Below are positions 10,823 through 20,471 of a DNA stretch of 64,000 nucleotides, one piece after another. This stretch comes from Gammaproteobacteria bacterium UBA2675 (GTDB taxonomy: Bacteria; Pseudomonadota; Gammaproteobacteria; Pseudomonadales; Pseudohongiellaceae): contig DEMH01000010.1 of NCBI GenBank assembly GCA_002354805.1, positions 62,001-126,000 of the forward strand, in the 5' to 3' direction. The first letter of the stretch is position 1; each line of letters starts with the position of its first letter. The notes beneath the pieces are model-generated. The model did not search any database and was not told the origin of the DNA. It saw nothing but the letters and a program-made list of their open reading frames with translations. The position numbers and the translations under genes are program-made.

Positions 10823-11830
10823 TTACTCGCTGGCGCTCATGGCGGCTTCTGCTTCAGCCCGTCGTGCCCCTGCCAGGACGCCAGGCAGCGCATAGTTACC
10901 CTCGTGGCAGGCGTATTCGAATATTTTTTCGTCGCTGGGCCGGGCGTTAAACATCAGTTCACCCGTCCACGGCTGTCGGTAAACCGATGGGTCATCCAGT
11001 GTAAAGGTATACAGAATCTCGGTTTCCGAGACCCGTTCGAAGCGCTCGGTCACGGTCAGGTTCTGGGAAGCACCAAACACACGCTGTTGCGGATGAAAGC
11101 CTGTCGTGGTCACGACCAGGGTATCGCCGTCCCAGTGACCCACGGAGTCGCCCATCCATTTGTTCATTTCCGGGCGCAATTCATCATTCAGGCGGATGAT
11201 ACGGGCGTCGTGATTCATCTCGGCCATGATCATCACATAGTCGTCATTCTGAACGATCTGATAATTATTGTTGTACATCACTGGCAACATGGGCGGACCA
11301 GAGTGGTTGCCAAAGGAGAGCAGGCAACGCTCAGCCAGCGGCCGGCCCTCAGGGCCGTCATTGGCGCTGACCCCTGGTGGCAGCTCGCGGCGCAGCCGGA
11401 CACCTTCTGCAAAGGGAATCTGCCCGTTGGGTGGGTCCACAATGATGGAGGAGCGGGGCTCACCATTGATCACCTGGATGCGGTCGCCGACTTCTTTCCA
11501 GAACTCGTTGTAGCCGTCATCGGTATCGCCATCGTCGCCAGCCTGGGCGCCGGCACCGGCCTCGCGATCGGGATCGCTGGGTGCAAATTCGGCATCGATG
11601 AATGAGGCATGGTTCTGCTCCATGGCACGCACCTGCTCTGGGCTCAGTACCAGCGTTTCGCCCAGATCGCGGTCGCGGGTCAGCGGAGTCAGTGTTTTAT
11701 TGCTCCAGACACCCTGCAGATCAGGCTGGCCATTGGCCAGGCGGGGCAGATCGTCAGATTGGGCATGGCTGAGACCAGCCGGCAGGGTGGCAAGCAGGGA
11801 CAGTGAAATAGCGGCGGCGCGGAGAGTCAT
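10823..11830 (-). CDS. Secreted protein of an uncharacterised family
   Basis: I do not know the function. The 335-residue protein opens with a clear Sec signal peptide (positive MTLR start, hydrophobic core, probable cleavage after SHAQ near residue 24). It contains GDSVGHWDGDTLVVTTTGF and a C-terminal FEYACHEGNY, a pattern I recall from many uncharacterised exported proteins of marine Gammaproteobacteria and Acidobacteria. There is an acidic, low-complexity stretch near residues 85-105. I place the start at 11830, where GGGGGA lies eight bases upstream; the reading frame runs further, to 11884, but that would bury the signal peptide. It is followed after 43 bases by the amidase gene on the same strand, so the two are probably transcribed together. 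Confidence 0.75.
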   Translation of the reverse strand: MTLRAAAISLSLLATLPAGLSHAQSDDLPRLANGQPDLQGVWSNKTLTPLTRDRDLGETLVLSPEQVRAMEQNHASFIDAEFAPSDPDREAGAGAQAGDDGDTDDGYNEFWKEVGDRIQVINGEPRSSIIVDPPNGQIPFAEGVRLRRELPPGVSANDGPEGRPLAERCLLSFGNHSGPPMLPVMYNNNYQIVQNDDYVMIMAEMNHDARIIRLNDELRPEMNKWMGDSVGHWDGDTLVVTTTGFHPQQRVFGASQNLTVTERFERVSETEILYTFTLDDPSVYRQPWTGELMFNARPSDEKIFEYACHEGNYALPGVLAGARRAEAEAAMSASE

Positions 11831-12052
11831 TATTATTTCCCCCGGGATCGTTGGATTTGTCACAGAATTGTGTCTGAACAACACCGATTATTGGATAAAG
11901 GGTCCGGGTAAGGCAAGGTCTAGTCAAGCATTTGCGGCAAATGGTCGACAATTGGACAAACTTTGCTGCAATTTTATTAAAGCCACTTCCATATCAGGTC
12001 GTTATAATCCCAAAGTTTTGTTACTCATAATTCAAATTACAGGAAGGTCGTT

Positions 12053-14476
12053 TTGAGATCGATTGTTCACCTGACCATTGCCGGTTTGCTTGCCATCCCG
12101 TTCAGCCAGCTGGCAGCAGCCCAACCCATTAACGCCGCCGCCACGGAAACCGTTCCCAGACTGGGAGCCGAAACCAGACTGCCTCTGCAACGATTACCGG
12201 ATGATGTAGACATTCGTCTTGATGGTAATCTGGACGACTCTGCCTGGCAGGGACTGACGGAGTACACCGGTTTTGGCGTGGTTGAGCCGGAAACACTTGC
12301 ACCGGCGCCTTACCGAACCAGACTCAGGGTGTTTTATAACGACCGTGGTATCTACATCGGCGTCGATATGGAACAGCCGTCGGATACCCTGGTGCGCCGC
12401 ATCACCGCGCGCGACAATCGCGAAGTGAACCGCGACCGGGTGTCGATAACCCTGGATTCCTCCGGCGAAGGGCAGTACGGCTACTGGGTCAGTCTCGCAC
12501 TGGGTGACAATCAGCTGGACGGCACGATTCTTCCTGAGCGTCAGTACAACAGCCAGTGGGATGGCGCCTGGTACGGCGCCACATCGGAAACGGCCAATGG
12601 CTGGTCCGCCGAGTTCTATATCCCCTGGGGACAGCTTGCCATGCCATCTCGTGATGAAGACCGGGAGATCGGTTTTTATGCAGAACGTGTTGTGGCCCAC
12701 CTGAACCAGAACTGGTCCTGGCCGGCCATCGCCAAATCCGATCCGGTGTTTCTCAGCAACTTTCCGCGGATGCAGCTCGATGGCGTCAATCCCACCCAGC
12801 AGTGGAGCCTGTTTCCTTCGGTTGCGTCGACCTATGACGAAATCGACAGTGAGTGGCGGCATCGCACAGGTGCAGATATATTCTGGAGGCCGTCTACCAA
12901 CTTCCAGATGACGGCGACCATCAACCCTGACTTTGGCTCGGCTGAAGCAGATGACGTTGTGGTCAACCTCACCGCCAGTGAAACTTTCTTCCCCGAAAAG
13001 CGCCTGTTCTTCCAGGAAGGCCAGGAAATCTTTAACGTCACCTCGCGCGCCAATGGCAGTTCCGGCAAGCGCTTCACAATTCTCAATACACGACGCATTG
13101 GTGGCCGCCCACGATCGCCCGATCTGGATCCCGGTGAATCGCTGACCGCGCGCCAGCGCATCACCAACGCCGATCTGCTGGGAGCCGTTAAAGCCACTGG
13201 CCAGCTGGGCCGCGTGCGTTATGGTCTGCTGTCAGCGGTGGAAGATGAGACCCGATACAATGTCGGTGGTCAGCGCATTGAGCAGGAAGGCCGCGACTTC
13301 ACAGCGTTCCGTGTGCTTTATGAGGATGCAGCAGGCGGTGCCGCGTATCGCGGGCTGGGTTACATTGGCACACTGGTGGCACACCCTGACTCTGATGCCG
13401 AAGTGCACGCGGTGGACTATCGTTATCTGACCCAGGGCGGTATCTGGAGCTTCGATGGTGCTGTGGTGACCTCCGACTCCGATGAGAACGGCCAGGGTTA
13501 TGGCACATTTACGGATATCGTTTACTCACCGCGGCAGGGCTTTAAACACACCCTGAACCTGACCTACCTGGATGACACCATAGACATCAACGACTTTGGT
13601 TACCAGGATCGCAACAACGTCTGGGAAGCCTGGTATCGTTTTGAGTGGATCAAGACCAACCTGGGCTGGGCGCGTGATATCCGTGTCAGTCCCTTCCTGC
13701 GCTACGAAGAGAGTCTGGACGGTGATCGCACCAATAATGCGGTGCCAGTGATCAGCACGACAATTACGCTGAATAATCTGGACCGGGTCAACCTGAGCTT
13801 CCAGCACTTCCCCAAGCGTTATGATGATCTGAACAGTTTTGGCAATGGCACATTTGCTACCCGTGAGCGTGTGAATGCCAGCGCCAACTACAGCACCAAT
13901 ACGGCTCTGCCGTTCAGCTGGGAAGTTGGCTTTGGCCGTTCCGAGGAATTTGCCAGTGGTGACAGCTATCGCTATGACCTGGGTATGAACTGGCGTCCGC
14001 TGCCGAACATTAATTTCGCGGCCAATGTTAACTATCAGGATCGTGATGGCTGGTTGTTGCATCAGGGTGGTCAGAACTTTACTGCCTTTGAAACTTCGCA
14101 GTGGGAGAGCAACTTCCGTTTTGAGTACTACCTGACCGCCAAGCAGCAGCTCAGTGCGGGTCTGCAGTGGGTGGGTATAAAGGCTCTGGGCGATCGCTAC
14201 TTCCGTCTGCCTGCGAATGCTCCGACCCGCAACCGTGATCTGATCGAAGTGGATCAGCACTCGGCGACACCCGGGGATTTCTCGATTTCGCAGATGAACT
14301 TCCAGCTGCGCTACCGTTGGGAGATTGCGCCGCTGTCAGATCTGTTCATCGTCTACAACCGCAACGCCAACCGTCGTGCGGGGCTGTTCGACTTTTCCGA
14401 TCAGTTTGATGATTCCTGGCAGAACCCGCTGGTCAGCCAGCTGGTTATCAAGCTGCGTTACCGCCTCGGTACCTGA
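12053..14476 (+). CDS. DUF5916 protein with N-terminal carbohydrate-binding-like domain
   Basis: This 807-residue exported protein has a signal peptide (ending near AAAQP, residue 24), then a CBM9-like sugar-binding-type domain (about residues 45-230, with DIRLDGNLDDSAW and DRVSITLDS) and a long C-terminal DUF5916 region rich in alternating residues, as in an outer-membrane beta barrel. SAEADDVVVNLT, ETFFPEKRLFFQEG and an aromatic beta-strand-rich tail fit the family. It starts with TTG at 12053, supported by AGGAAGG five bases upstream; no ATG start fits as well. A TATAAT hexamer at 12003-12008 may be its -10, but I see no matching -35. The ligand is unknown. The gene faces away from the secreted protein and amidase genes and ends at a strong hairpin. 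Confidence 0.82.
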   Translation: MRSIVHLTIAGLLAIPFSQLAAAQPINAAATETVPRLGAETRLPLQRLPDDVDIRLDGNLDDSAWQGLTEYTGFGVVEPETLAPAPYRTRLRVFYNDRGIYIGVDMEQPSDTLVRRITARDNREVNRDRVSITLDSSGEGQYGYWVSLALGDNQLDGTILPERQYNSQWDGAWYGATSETANGWSAEFYIPWGQLAMPSRDEDREIGFYAERVVAHLNQNWSWPAIAKSDPVFLSNFPRMQLDGVNPTQQWSLFPSVASTYDEIDSEWRHRTGADIFWRPSTNFQMTATINPDFGSAEADDVVVNLTASETFFPEKRLFFQEGQEIFNVTSRANGSSGKRFTILNTRRIGGRPRSPDLDPGESLTARQRITNADLLGAVKATGQLGRVRYGLLSAVEDETRYNVGGQRIEQEGRDFTAFRVLYEDAAGGAAYRGLGYIGTLVAHPDSDAEVHAVDYRYLTQGGIWSFDGAVVTSDSDENGQGYGTFTDIVYSPRQGFKHTLNLTYLDDTIDINDFGYQDRNNVWEAWYRFEWIKTNLGWARDIRVSPFLRYEESLDGDRTNNAVPVISTTITLNNLDRVNLSFQHFPKRYDDLNSFGNGTFATRERVNASANYSTNTALPFSWEVGFGRSEEFASGDSYRYDLGMNWRPLPNINFAANVNYQDRDGWLLHQGGQNFTAFETSQWESNFRFEYYLTAKQQLSAGLQWVGIKALGDRYFRLPANAPTRNRDLIEVDQHSATPGDFSISQMNFQLRYRWEIAPLSDLFIVYNRNANRRAGLFDFSDQFDDSWQNPLVSQLVIKLRYRLGT

Positions 14477-14495
14477 GGACTTTGCAGTTCAGCAC

Positions 14496-14524
14496 TGGAG
14501 CCCTGGTTTGATATCAGGGCTCCA
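14496..14524. terminator. Strong hairpin between convergent genes
   Basis: A perfect 10-base stem (TGGAGCCCTG / CAGGGCTCCA) with a nine-base loop lies 20 bases after the DUF5916 stop and 20 bases before the end of the convergent MocR gene. Neither side has a clear T-run, so it may act as a bidirectional, weakly Rho-independent terminator or simply as an mRNA 3' end stabiliser. Confidence 0.6.
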
Positions 14525-14543
14525 TGTGTCACTCAATAAAATT

Positions 14544-15938
14544 TCATAGCAGTCGCGCCAGTGTCAGCAGTGCTCTTTCCAGTCGCGCATCCCAGCGCAC
14601 GGCACAGTTCAATCGCAGGCAATGGCCAAATTTGCCGCTGGCAGAAAACAGCGGACCTGGCGCAAAACTCACACCTTCATCCATCGCCTGTGCCATCAAT
14701 GCGGTGGTGTTGATATCTTCTGGCAGCTCCACCCACAGCACAAAACCACCGGCGGGTCGGCTGACCCGGGTATCTTCCGGAAACAGCTGTGTCACCCTGT
14801 CGGTCATGCGGGCAATGGCTCGCACATATTCACTGGCTGAGCGTCTGACTTCCCGTTCGTAGTGGCCGTGCTGCAGAATATGCGCCAATGCCAGCTGACC
14901 GGGTGAATTAACCGAAACCGTGTTCACAAACTGCAGATAGGTTGCTTCAGCATGGCGTTTGCCAGGAATCAGCCAGCCCACCCGCATGCCAGCCGAGAGG
15001 GTTTTTGACGATGAAGAACAGTAGTAGAGCAGACCTTCGGTGTCCCAGCGCTTGACCGGCGATGGTCGTCTTATATTGAACGACAGGTCGCCATAAATAT
15101 CATCTTCTATCAACGGTACCTGGTGTCTGCTCAGGCATTTCATCAGCGCCTGCTTGCGTGCGTCGCTCATGCATACGCCAAGCGGGTTGGAAAAGTTGGG
15201 GACCAGAATGCAGGCTGCGACCTTCCATTTTTCCAGTGCCAGATCCAGGGCTTCTATGGAGAGGCCTGTCTCGGGGTCAGTTGGAATCTCCAATGCCTTC
15301 AGCCCCAGCGCTTCGATGACCTGCAGCAGCCCATAATAGGTTGGCGACTCTAGAGCCACGGTATCGCCGGCCTTAGTCAGCAACTTCAGCGCGATGGCAA
15401 TGGATTCCTGACAGCTGTTGGTGACCAGTACATCGTCAGCGTTCACCAGACACTGCATACCCGCCAGTCTGCGCGCAATCTGCTGACGCAGCTCCGGTGC
15501 CCCGGGCGGAAACTCATAACCTGTGCAGCGTTGGCGCTGGCTCTTGAGTACGTGATGAAAGGCCTGTTCCACCTGCCGTGCAGGTAGAAAATCAGCGTCT
15601 GGTACGGCGGCGCCCAGATTGACAATCCCGGGATCGTTGACGGCCTGGAGTAACTGCAGTACGCGCTCCTGCCCGGTGACTGCGCGGGGCCGGTGGCTGG
15701 TGTTTGCCTGCCTCGGCATGTCACGCTGGGCAGGTGGCTGGCGCACAAAATAGCCGGATCGTGGCCTGGCTTCCAGCACGCCTCGCTGCTCAAGTTCACG
15801 ACAGGCACTGACGGCGGTGGCGATACTGACTTCCTGCTGAATGCTGAGTTTGCGAACGCCTGGCAGCCGGGAACCGACAGGGAAAAGCCCGGCGGCGATT
15901 TGTGTCTGCAGTCGGTCTGCCATTTCCAGATAAAGCAT
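14544..15938 (-). CDS. MocR-type regulator: GntR winged helix fused to aminotransferase fold
   Basis: The 464-residue protein joins an N-terminal GntR winged helix (residues 1-75: ADRLQTQIAAGLFPVGSRLPGVRKLS and AVSACRELEQRGVLEARPRSGYFV) to a class I/II aminotransferase-like domain. The PLP lysine is in SSSSKTLSAGMRVGW (K312), so cofactor binding is likely kept. MocR proteins usually sense PLP or an amino-acid adduct and regulate a divergent gene. Here the divergent neighbour is a LysE-family exporter 186 bases away, and the gap holds repeated TACAGATA boxes. I infer that it controls the exporter and itself. The effector is not visible. Confidence 0.9.
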   Translation of the reverse strand: MLYLEMADRLQTQIAAGLFPVGSRLPGVRKLSIQQEVSIATAVSACRELEQRGVLEARPRSGYFVRQPPAQRDMPRQANTSHRPRAVTGQERVLQLLQAVNDPGIVNLGAAVPDADFLPARQVEQAFHHVLKSQRQRCTGYEFPPGAPELRQQIARRLAGMQCLVNADDVLVTNSCQESIAIALKLLTKAGDTVALESPTYYGLLQVIEALGLKALEIPTDPETGLSIEALDLALEKWKVAACILVPNFSNPLGVCMSDARKQALMKCLSRHQVPLIEDDIYGDLSFNIRRPSPVKRWDTEGLLYYCSSSSKTLSAGMRVGWLIPGKRHAEATYLQFVNTVSVNSPGQLALAHILQHGHYEREVRRSASEYVRAIARMTDRVTQLFPEDTRVSRPAGGFVLWVELPEDINTTALMAQAMDEGVSFAPGPLFSASGKFGHCLRLNCAVRWDARLERALLTLARLL

Positions 15939-15964
15939 AGTAGCTCCAGCGTTACAGTCCAGCG

Positions 15965-16046
15965 GTACAGATAGGCCTCAGGCCGCCATTACAGATATCA
16001 GATATTCATAACTGTAACGGTTCAATTTCGTTATTTTATATCTGTA
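15965..16046. promoter_or_regulatory. TACAGATA repeats, likely MocR operator region
   Basis: Between the divergent MocR and LysE genes the motif TACAGATA occurs at 15966-15973, again within TACAGATAT at 15990-15998, and inverted as ATATCTGTA at 16038-16046. The last two form a perfect nine-base inverted repeat 39 bases apart. MocR regulators commonly bind direct and inverted half sites in such gaps, so this is the probable binding region; the assignment is inference. Confidence 0.55.
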
Positions 16047-16124
16047 TTGGTGGTGCCTGTCCAGCTACAGTGGCATCCGTAATAGCACTATGGGCAGGTG
16101 TGACCCCTGCGGAGGAGGATTGGT

Positions 16125-16727
16125 ATGGCATTGGAGCAGATTCTGGCACTTGTCGGATTTGTGCTTGTCATGACAGGAACACCGGGGCCAAACAATATGA
16201 TGTTGCTTGCCTCGGGCGCCAATTTTGGTTTTCAGCGATCGATACCGCATATTCTGGGTATCACAGTCGGCTGTCAGATATTGCTGGTCGCCGTGGCACT
16301 GGGGATTGGTCAGCTGCTGCTGCGTGTGCCTCTGGCGGCAGGCCTGCTGAAGGTATTGTGCGGCGTTGCGCTGCTCTATCTCACCTGGTTGCTGGTGCGT
16401 CCGGCGCCTGCTATTGATGAGTCTGCGCCCGTGAAGGTTAAACGTCCGTTGAGTTTCTGGCAGGCTGCGCTGTTTCAGTGGGTCAATCCCAAGGCATGGA
16501 TGATGATGATTACGGCCGTGGCAACCTACACACAGCCCGAAGCCATGCTCGACAGTCTTCTGATGATTGGTCTGATGTTTGCCTTAGTTGGCATCCCCTG
16601 CATCAGTATCTGGAATCTGTTCGGCGCTTCGCTGCGACGCTTTCTGGCAGATGCAAAACGTGCGCGTCAGTTCAATCTGCTGATGGCAGGGCTGTTGCTG
16701 GCTTCCATGTATCCCCTGCTGGTGTGA
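16125..16727 (+). CDS. LysE/RhtB-family amino acid exporter
   Basis: A 200-residue inner-membrane protein of the LysE translocator family, which exports amino acids or related metabolites. The signature near residue 17 (TGTPGPNNMMLLASG) and about six hydrophobic segments are visible, and the length is standard. GGAGGAGG lies six bases before the ATG. It is divergent from the MocR regulator and probably under its control. In this family the substrate ranges from lysine and threonine to cysteine; nothing here decides between them. Confidence 0.88.
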   Translation: MALEQILALVGFVLVMTGTPGPNNMMLLASGANFGFQRSIPHILGITVGCQILLVAVALGIGQLLLRVPLAAGLLKVLCGVALLYLTWLLVRPAPAIDESAPVKVKRPLSFWQAALFQWVNPKAWMMMITAVATYTQPEAMLDSLLMIGLMFALVGIPCISIWNLFGASLRRFLADAKRARQFNLLMAGLLLASMYPLLV

Positions 16728-16818
16728 CAGAGCTTGCGAACGCATTAGCAAATAGTACGAATTGGCTTATCATCGTTCCGGTTAAATGGAAGTATTCGAT
16801 AATCAGGAGGAAAGTGTG

Positions 16819-17334
16819 GTGAACACAAACTCTGTGGACTACCTGACACATGCCAATACGATGGCGGCCTATAATCAATGGATGAATCAGAAGCTTTACC
16901 AGGCCAGCGCCATCCTGAGTGATGAGCAGCGCAAAAAGGACCAGCGTGCCTTTTTCAAGTCCATACACGGGACGCTGAATCATCTGATACTGGCTGACCG
17001 CATCTGGATGGGACGCTTTACTGGCAAACCATATGTCGTGCCGTCACTGGGCTACATGCTGACTGATTCATTTGAGGAGCTGCGACAGGCCAGAGAAGCG
17101 GAAGATCAGCGCATTATTGACTGGGCAGGCAGTCTGGACCGGGAGACCGTTGAGTCAGAGCTGCATTTCACCCCGATGACCAATCCGCAGCCCCGGACCC
17201 TGCCGATGTGGCTGGCGCTGACACATTTTTTTAATCATCAGACCCATCATCGTGGGCAGCTTACTACTTTGCTGTTCCAGCTGGGCATCGACCCCGGTGT
17301 GACGGACCTGCCCTTTATGCCCGGACTGTCATGA
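16819..17334 (+). CDS. DinB family protein
   Basis: A 171-residue four-helix-bundle protein of the DinB/YfiT type, with the likely metal-binding histidines in GTLNHL and in the C-terminal THFFNHQTHHRGQ. The family includes thiol transferases and damage-induced proteins; the exact role is unknown. Two GTG codons at 16816 and 16819 follow AGGAGG (16805-16810); I prefer 16819, eight bases away, over an upstream ATG at 16786 that would lie before the ribosome site. Its last two codons, TCA TGA, are shared on the other strand with the end of sbcC, so the two genes overlap by six bases tail to tail. Confidence 0.82.
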   Translation: MNTNSVDYLTHANTMAAYNQWMNQKLYQASAILSDEQRKKDQRAFFKSIHGTLNHLILADRIWMGRFTGKPYVVPSLGYMLTDSFEELRQAREAEDQRIIDWAGSLDRETVESELHFTPMTNPQPRTLPMWLALTHFFNHQTHHRGQLTTLLFQLGIDPGVTDLPFMPGLS

Positions 17335-20300
17335 GGCAAGCGATCGGCAGCCGGGGCCGCTTATCCGGCTGCGCCCGCCGGCCACTGGGGCTACCGAAAT
17401 CTGCGTGCCAATGCGCTCTTTGAGGGCAGCAACGTGGGAAATGACACCGATCAATTTGCCTTGCTGCTGCAGACCGGACAGTGTATCCAGCGCGACATCC
17501 AGGGCTTCTTCATCCAGAGTTCCAAACCCTTCGTCCAGAAACAGCGAGTCTACCCGCACATTGCGACTGGCCATGCCCGACAGCCCGAGTGCCAGGGCCA
17601 GTGACACGATAAAACTTTCGCCTCCTGAAAGGTTCTTTGTTGAACGTGTTTCACCGGCCTGATAGTTATCGATGACATTCAGTTCCAGCGGCTGCTCGCG
17701 ATCACGGACCAGCAGGTAGCGATCTGTCATTTTCTGCAATTGCTGATTGGCATGCGACACCATCAGTTCAAATGTCAGGCCCTGTGCAAAGTTGCGGAAT
17801 TTCTTGCCGTTACTGGAGCCAATCAGTTCATGCAGGCGTCCCCAGCGTTCGACCTCCTCGCGGTGTCGGTCAATCTGTTCTGACAGTGATTGCTGTCGCT
17901 TGCGCGCCTCGTCATTGTCCTTAAGGCGTTGTCGAACAGCGCCGAGTGACTCCCGCAATGAGTTGGCCGTCGTTTCCTCCGCCTGCAACTGCTGCTGCAG
18001 AAGCTGTCGTGTTTCCTCACCCGGTTTACTGGCCAGCAGGGCCTCCAGTTCCTCATTGCGACGCTGTAACAGTGCCTTGATGGTTTTGCCTTCGTCCGTT
18101 AATGCCTGAATCCGGTCCGCCAGCTGCTTGCGTTCCCGTTCCGGCAACTGGGCCGACAGCAAGGCCTGTTCACTGTCGAACTGCTGAGCAGACAATAATT
18201 CGCTGAAATGTGATTCGTCATCACTTAACTGGCGGGACAATCTGTCAACGCTCTTGATTCCAGTTGCGATGCGTTGTTCACAGTCGCTAATTTGCTGGCC
18301 AAGTCGATTCAAGCTAACTTGTGCGGTGTGCAGTGACTGCCGTGCTTTCTGTGTTTTTTCGGTGACAGACTGCTCTTGCTGCTCAACTGATTTGTCACCC
18401 AGCAGTTCCCGACGTTGCTGTACCAGTGCCTCAAGCTTCAGCTGGCTCGCTTCCAGCTGGCGCTTGATGCTCAGTGCTTCGCGTGCGCCCTCAGTGGCTA
18501 TCTGTTTTTGTTGGGCGGCATGCAGCCTGGACTGAGCTGCATCAATTTCCTCGAGCACTTTGTTTAGAGTGACTTTCTGCTCGATGATTGAGTCGCGACG
18601 TGATGCAACTGTCTCGCTCAGCCTGTCCTGTTCTGTGTGTATGCCAAGCTCAAGGCACTGGCTTTCTATATGTCTATGTAATTCAGACTGCCTGTGCTGC
18701 AGTGCCTCGATCTGCTGCTGCAGTTGTTCCTTTCTGGTGTGCCATGTCACTTCTTTTTTGCCAGCAGTGGAAACGGTCTGAGTACTGTTTTCCAGAGCCT
18801 GTTGAGTGCTGTCGATCTCTTCCTGAACTGCATCCTGATTGATGTCGGGCTGATGACTGGCATAGGGGTGCTGTGTGGAGCCGCAAAGCGGGCAGGGGGC
18901 ATCTTCTTCCAGTTGCGTGCGCATGGCCTCCAGATCCAGCACGCGCTGCTGCAATAGCTGCTGCTCCTGCAGTGACTTTAACGTTTTCTGGTGCGCAAGC
19001 ACCATGGCCTCCGACTGCTCGCGCTCCTGACTGGCGCGAACAAGCTCCTTGTTGGCGCTGACAGTTTCCTGCTCGAGTTTCGACACCTGTTCATCTGAGG
19101 ATGAGAGTGATTCGATATCGCGGAGCAGATTGGCATGCGCGCCAAGCTGCGCTGTCGCCGCTTCGGACTGCGCCCGAATGTCGGCACTGCTGCTGGTACG
19201 GGTCAGTTCCTGGAGGTGTTGCTCTGCGGCGCGTACTTCGCTGCTGGCAAGTTCGTGGACTGCATCGGCGTCCGCCGGATCCATCTGCAGGATTCTGTCT
19301 TTTTGCAGGCCCTTGTCTTTGATGCATTTTGCCAGTTCGTGCTGCTGATGTTCTACCGACACTCTGGTCTCTTTAATCTGGGTATCCAGAGCATCGACTT
19401 TTCGGAACAGGGGACGCATCTTCTGCTCATGAGCCTCGGCCTCCTGCAGCGCGGCCTCACCGTCCGAGATAAGTCGCTGTTGCTGTTCGATGTCAGCCTG
19501 CAGTCGTTGCTGCAAGGTTTTGTCGTCCCTCAGCCGCTGTTCCTCGGTTTGCGACTGACGTCGCAACTCAATCAAGCCTGTGTATTTTGAGCTGAGTTCC
19601 AGCGCCCGGTTGGCTGCCTCCAGCTGGCGTCGGTCTGGCGCGGAAGCTGCCTCTCGTTGCTGCCATTGCTGCTGGTCGTGTTGCAGTTGTTCCAGACTGT
19701 TGCGCAGCTCGTCACAGTTGACATGCCATTGGTATTTTTGGCGCAGGGAGTCGATCTTCGCAGTCGCAGTCTGCAGTTGCGCGGCAAGCTGCGAGGCTTC
19801 ATTCTGCAGTCCGGTTTCCTGCTCCTCCGTCAGCAACTGTGTGCCATGTTGCTCAGCCAGCAAAAGGGCTAGCTGCTGCTTCTTCTCGCTGAGCCGCTCA
19901 TGCACGGCCAGGGAGATATCGCCATAGATGGCGGTGCCGGTAATTTTCTCCAGTATCGGGGCACGGTCGTCGGGCGTGGCGCGCAGAAAGGCAGTAAACC
20001 CACCCTGCGCCAACAGCATTGATTGCGTGAATCTGGCGAAGTCCATGCCGGTCAGCTCAATGATTCGCGAGCCGACGGTGCTCAGCTTGCTATCAATGAT
20101 TTTGCCGGAGTCTGCATCCACAACTTCATGTCGGGCTGCCTGCAGTTTACCGTCAGGCTTCCTGCGCGCGCGGTGCTGCGCCCAGAACGCACGATAGCGA
20201 CCCTGCTGCGTGCTAAAGGTAATTTCCGCAAAACATTCGCCACTCTGGCGCGACATGATTTCATTGCTGGAGACGGTGATGGAACCAAGGCGCGGTGTCT

Positions 20301-20469
20301 GTCCATACAGGGCCAGGCACATCGCATCCAGCAGCGTGCTTTTGCCGGCACCGGTGGGGCCGATGATGGCGAAAATGCCGTCACTGGTGTAAGCCGGATC
20401 TGTGAAGTCGATTTCCCATTCGCCAAGCAGGGAATTCAGGTTCTGAAAGCGTATGCCCAGGATGCGCAT
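17329..20469 (-). CDS. sbcC: Nuclease SbcCD subunit C (SMC-like ATPase)
   Basis: SbcC is the ATPase arm of the SbcCD (Mre11-Rad50-like) nuclease, which opens hairpins and trims blocked DNA ends. The 1046-residue protein has an N-terminal Walker A (GPTGAGKST, residues 37-45), long coiled coils interrupted by the zinc hook CPLC (C526-C529), and C-terminal LSGGESF signature and LFLDEGFGTLD Walker B. It starts two bases after the sbcD stop, so the subunits are co-translated. Length and motifs are standard. Confidence 0.96.
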   Translation of the reverse strand: MRILGIRFQNLNSLLGEWEIDFTDPAYTSDGIFAIIGPTGAGKSTLLDAMCLALYGQTPRLGSITVSSNEIMSRQSGECFAEITFSTQQGRYRAFWAQHRARRKPDGKLQAARHEVVDADSGKIIDSKLSTVGSRIIELTGMDFARFTQSMLLAQGGFTAFLRATPDDRAPILEKITGTAIYGDISLAVHERLSEKKQQLALLLAEQHGTQLLTEEQETGLQNEASQLAAQLQTATAKIDSLRQKYQWHVNCDELRNSLEQLQHDQQQWQQREAASAPDRRQLEAANRALELSSKYTGLIELRRQSQTEEQRLRDDKTLQQRLQADIEQQQRLISDGEAALQEAEAHEQKMRPLFRKVDALDTQIKETRVSVEHQQHELAKCIKDKGLQKDRILQMDPADADAVHELASSEVRAAEQHLQELTRTSSSADIRAQSEAATAQLGAHANLLRDIESLSSSDEQVSKLEQETVSANKELVRASQEREQSEAMVLAHQKTLKSLQEQQLLQQRVLDLEAMRTQLEEDAPCPLCGSTQHPYASHQPDINQDAVQEEIDSTQQALENSTQTVSTAGKKEVTWHTRKEQLQQQIEALQHRQSELHRHIESQCLELGIHTEQDRLSETVASRRDSIIEQKVTLNKVLEEIDAAQSRLHAAQQKQIATEGAREALSIKRQLEASQLKLEALVQQRRELLGDKSVEQQEQSVTEKTQKARQSLHTAQVSLNRLGQQISDCEQRIATGIKSVDRLSRQLSDDESHFSELLSAQQFDSEQALLSAQLPERERKQLADRIQALTDEGKTIKALLQRRNEELEALLASKPGEETRQLLQQQLQAEETTANSLRESLGAVRQRLKDNDEARKRQQSLSEQIDRHREEVERWGRLHELIGSSNGKKFRNFAQGLTFELMVSHANQQLQKMTDRYLLVRDREQPLELNVIDNYQAGETRSTKNLSGGESFIVSLALALGLSGMASRNVRVDSLFLDEGFGTLDEEALDVALDTLSGLQQQGKLIGVISHVAALKERIGTQISVAPVAGGRSRISGPGCRSLAS

Positions 20470-20471
20470 GT

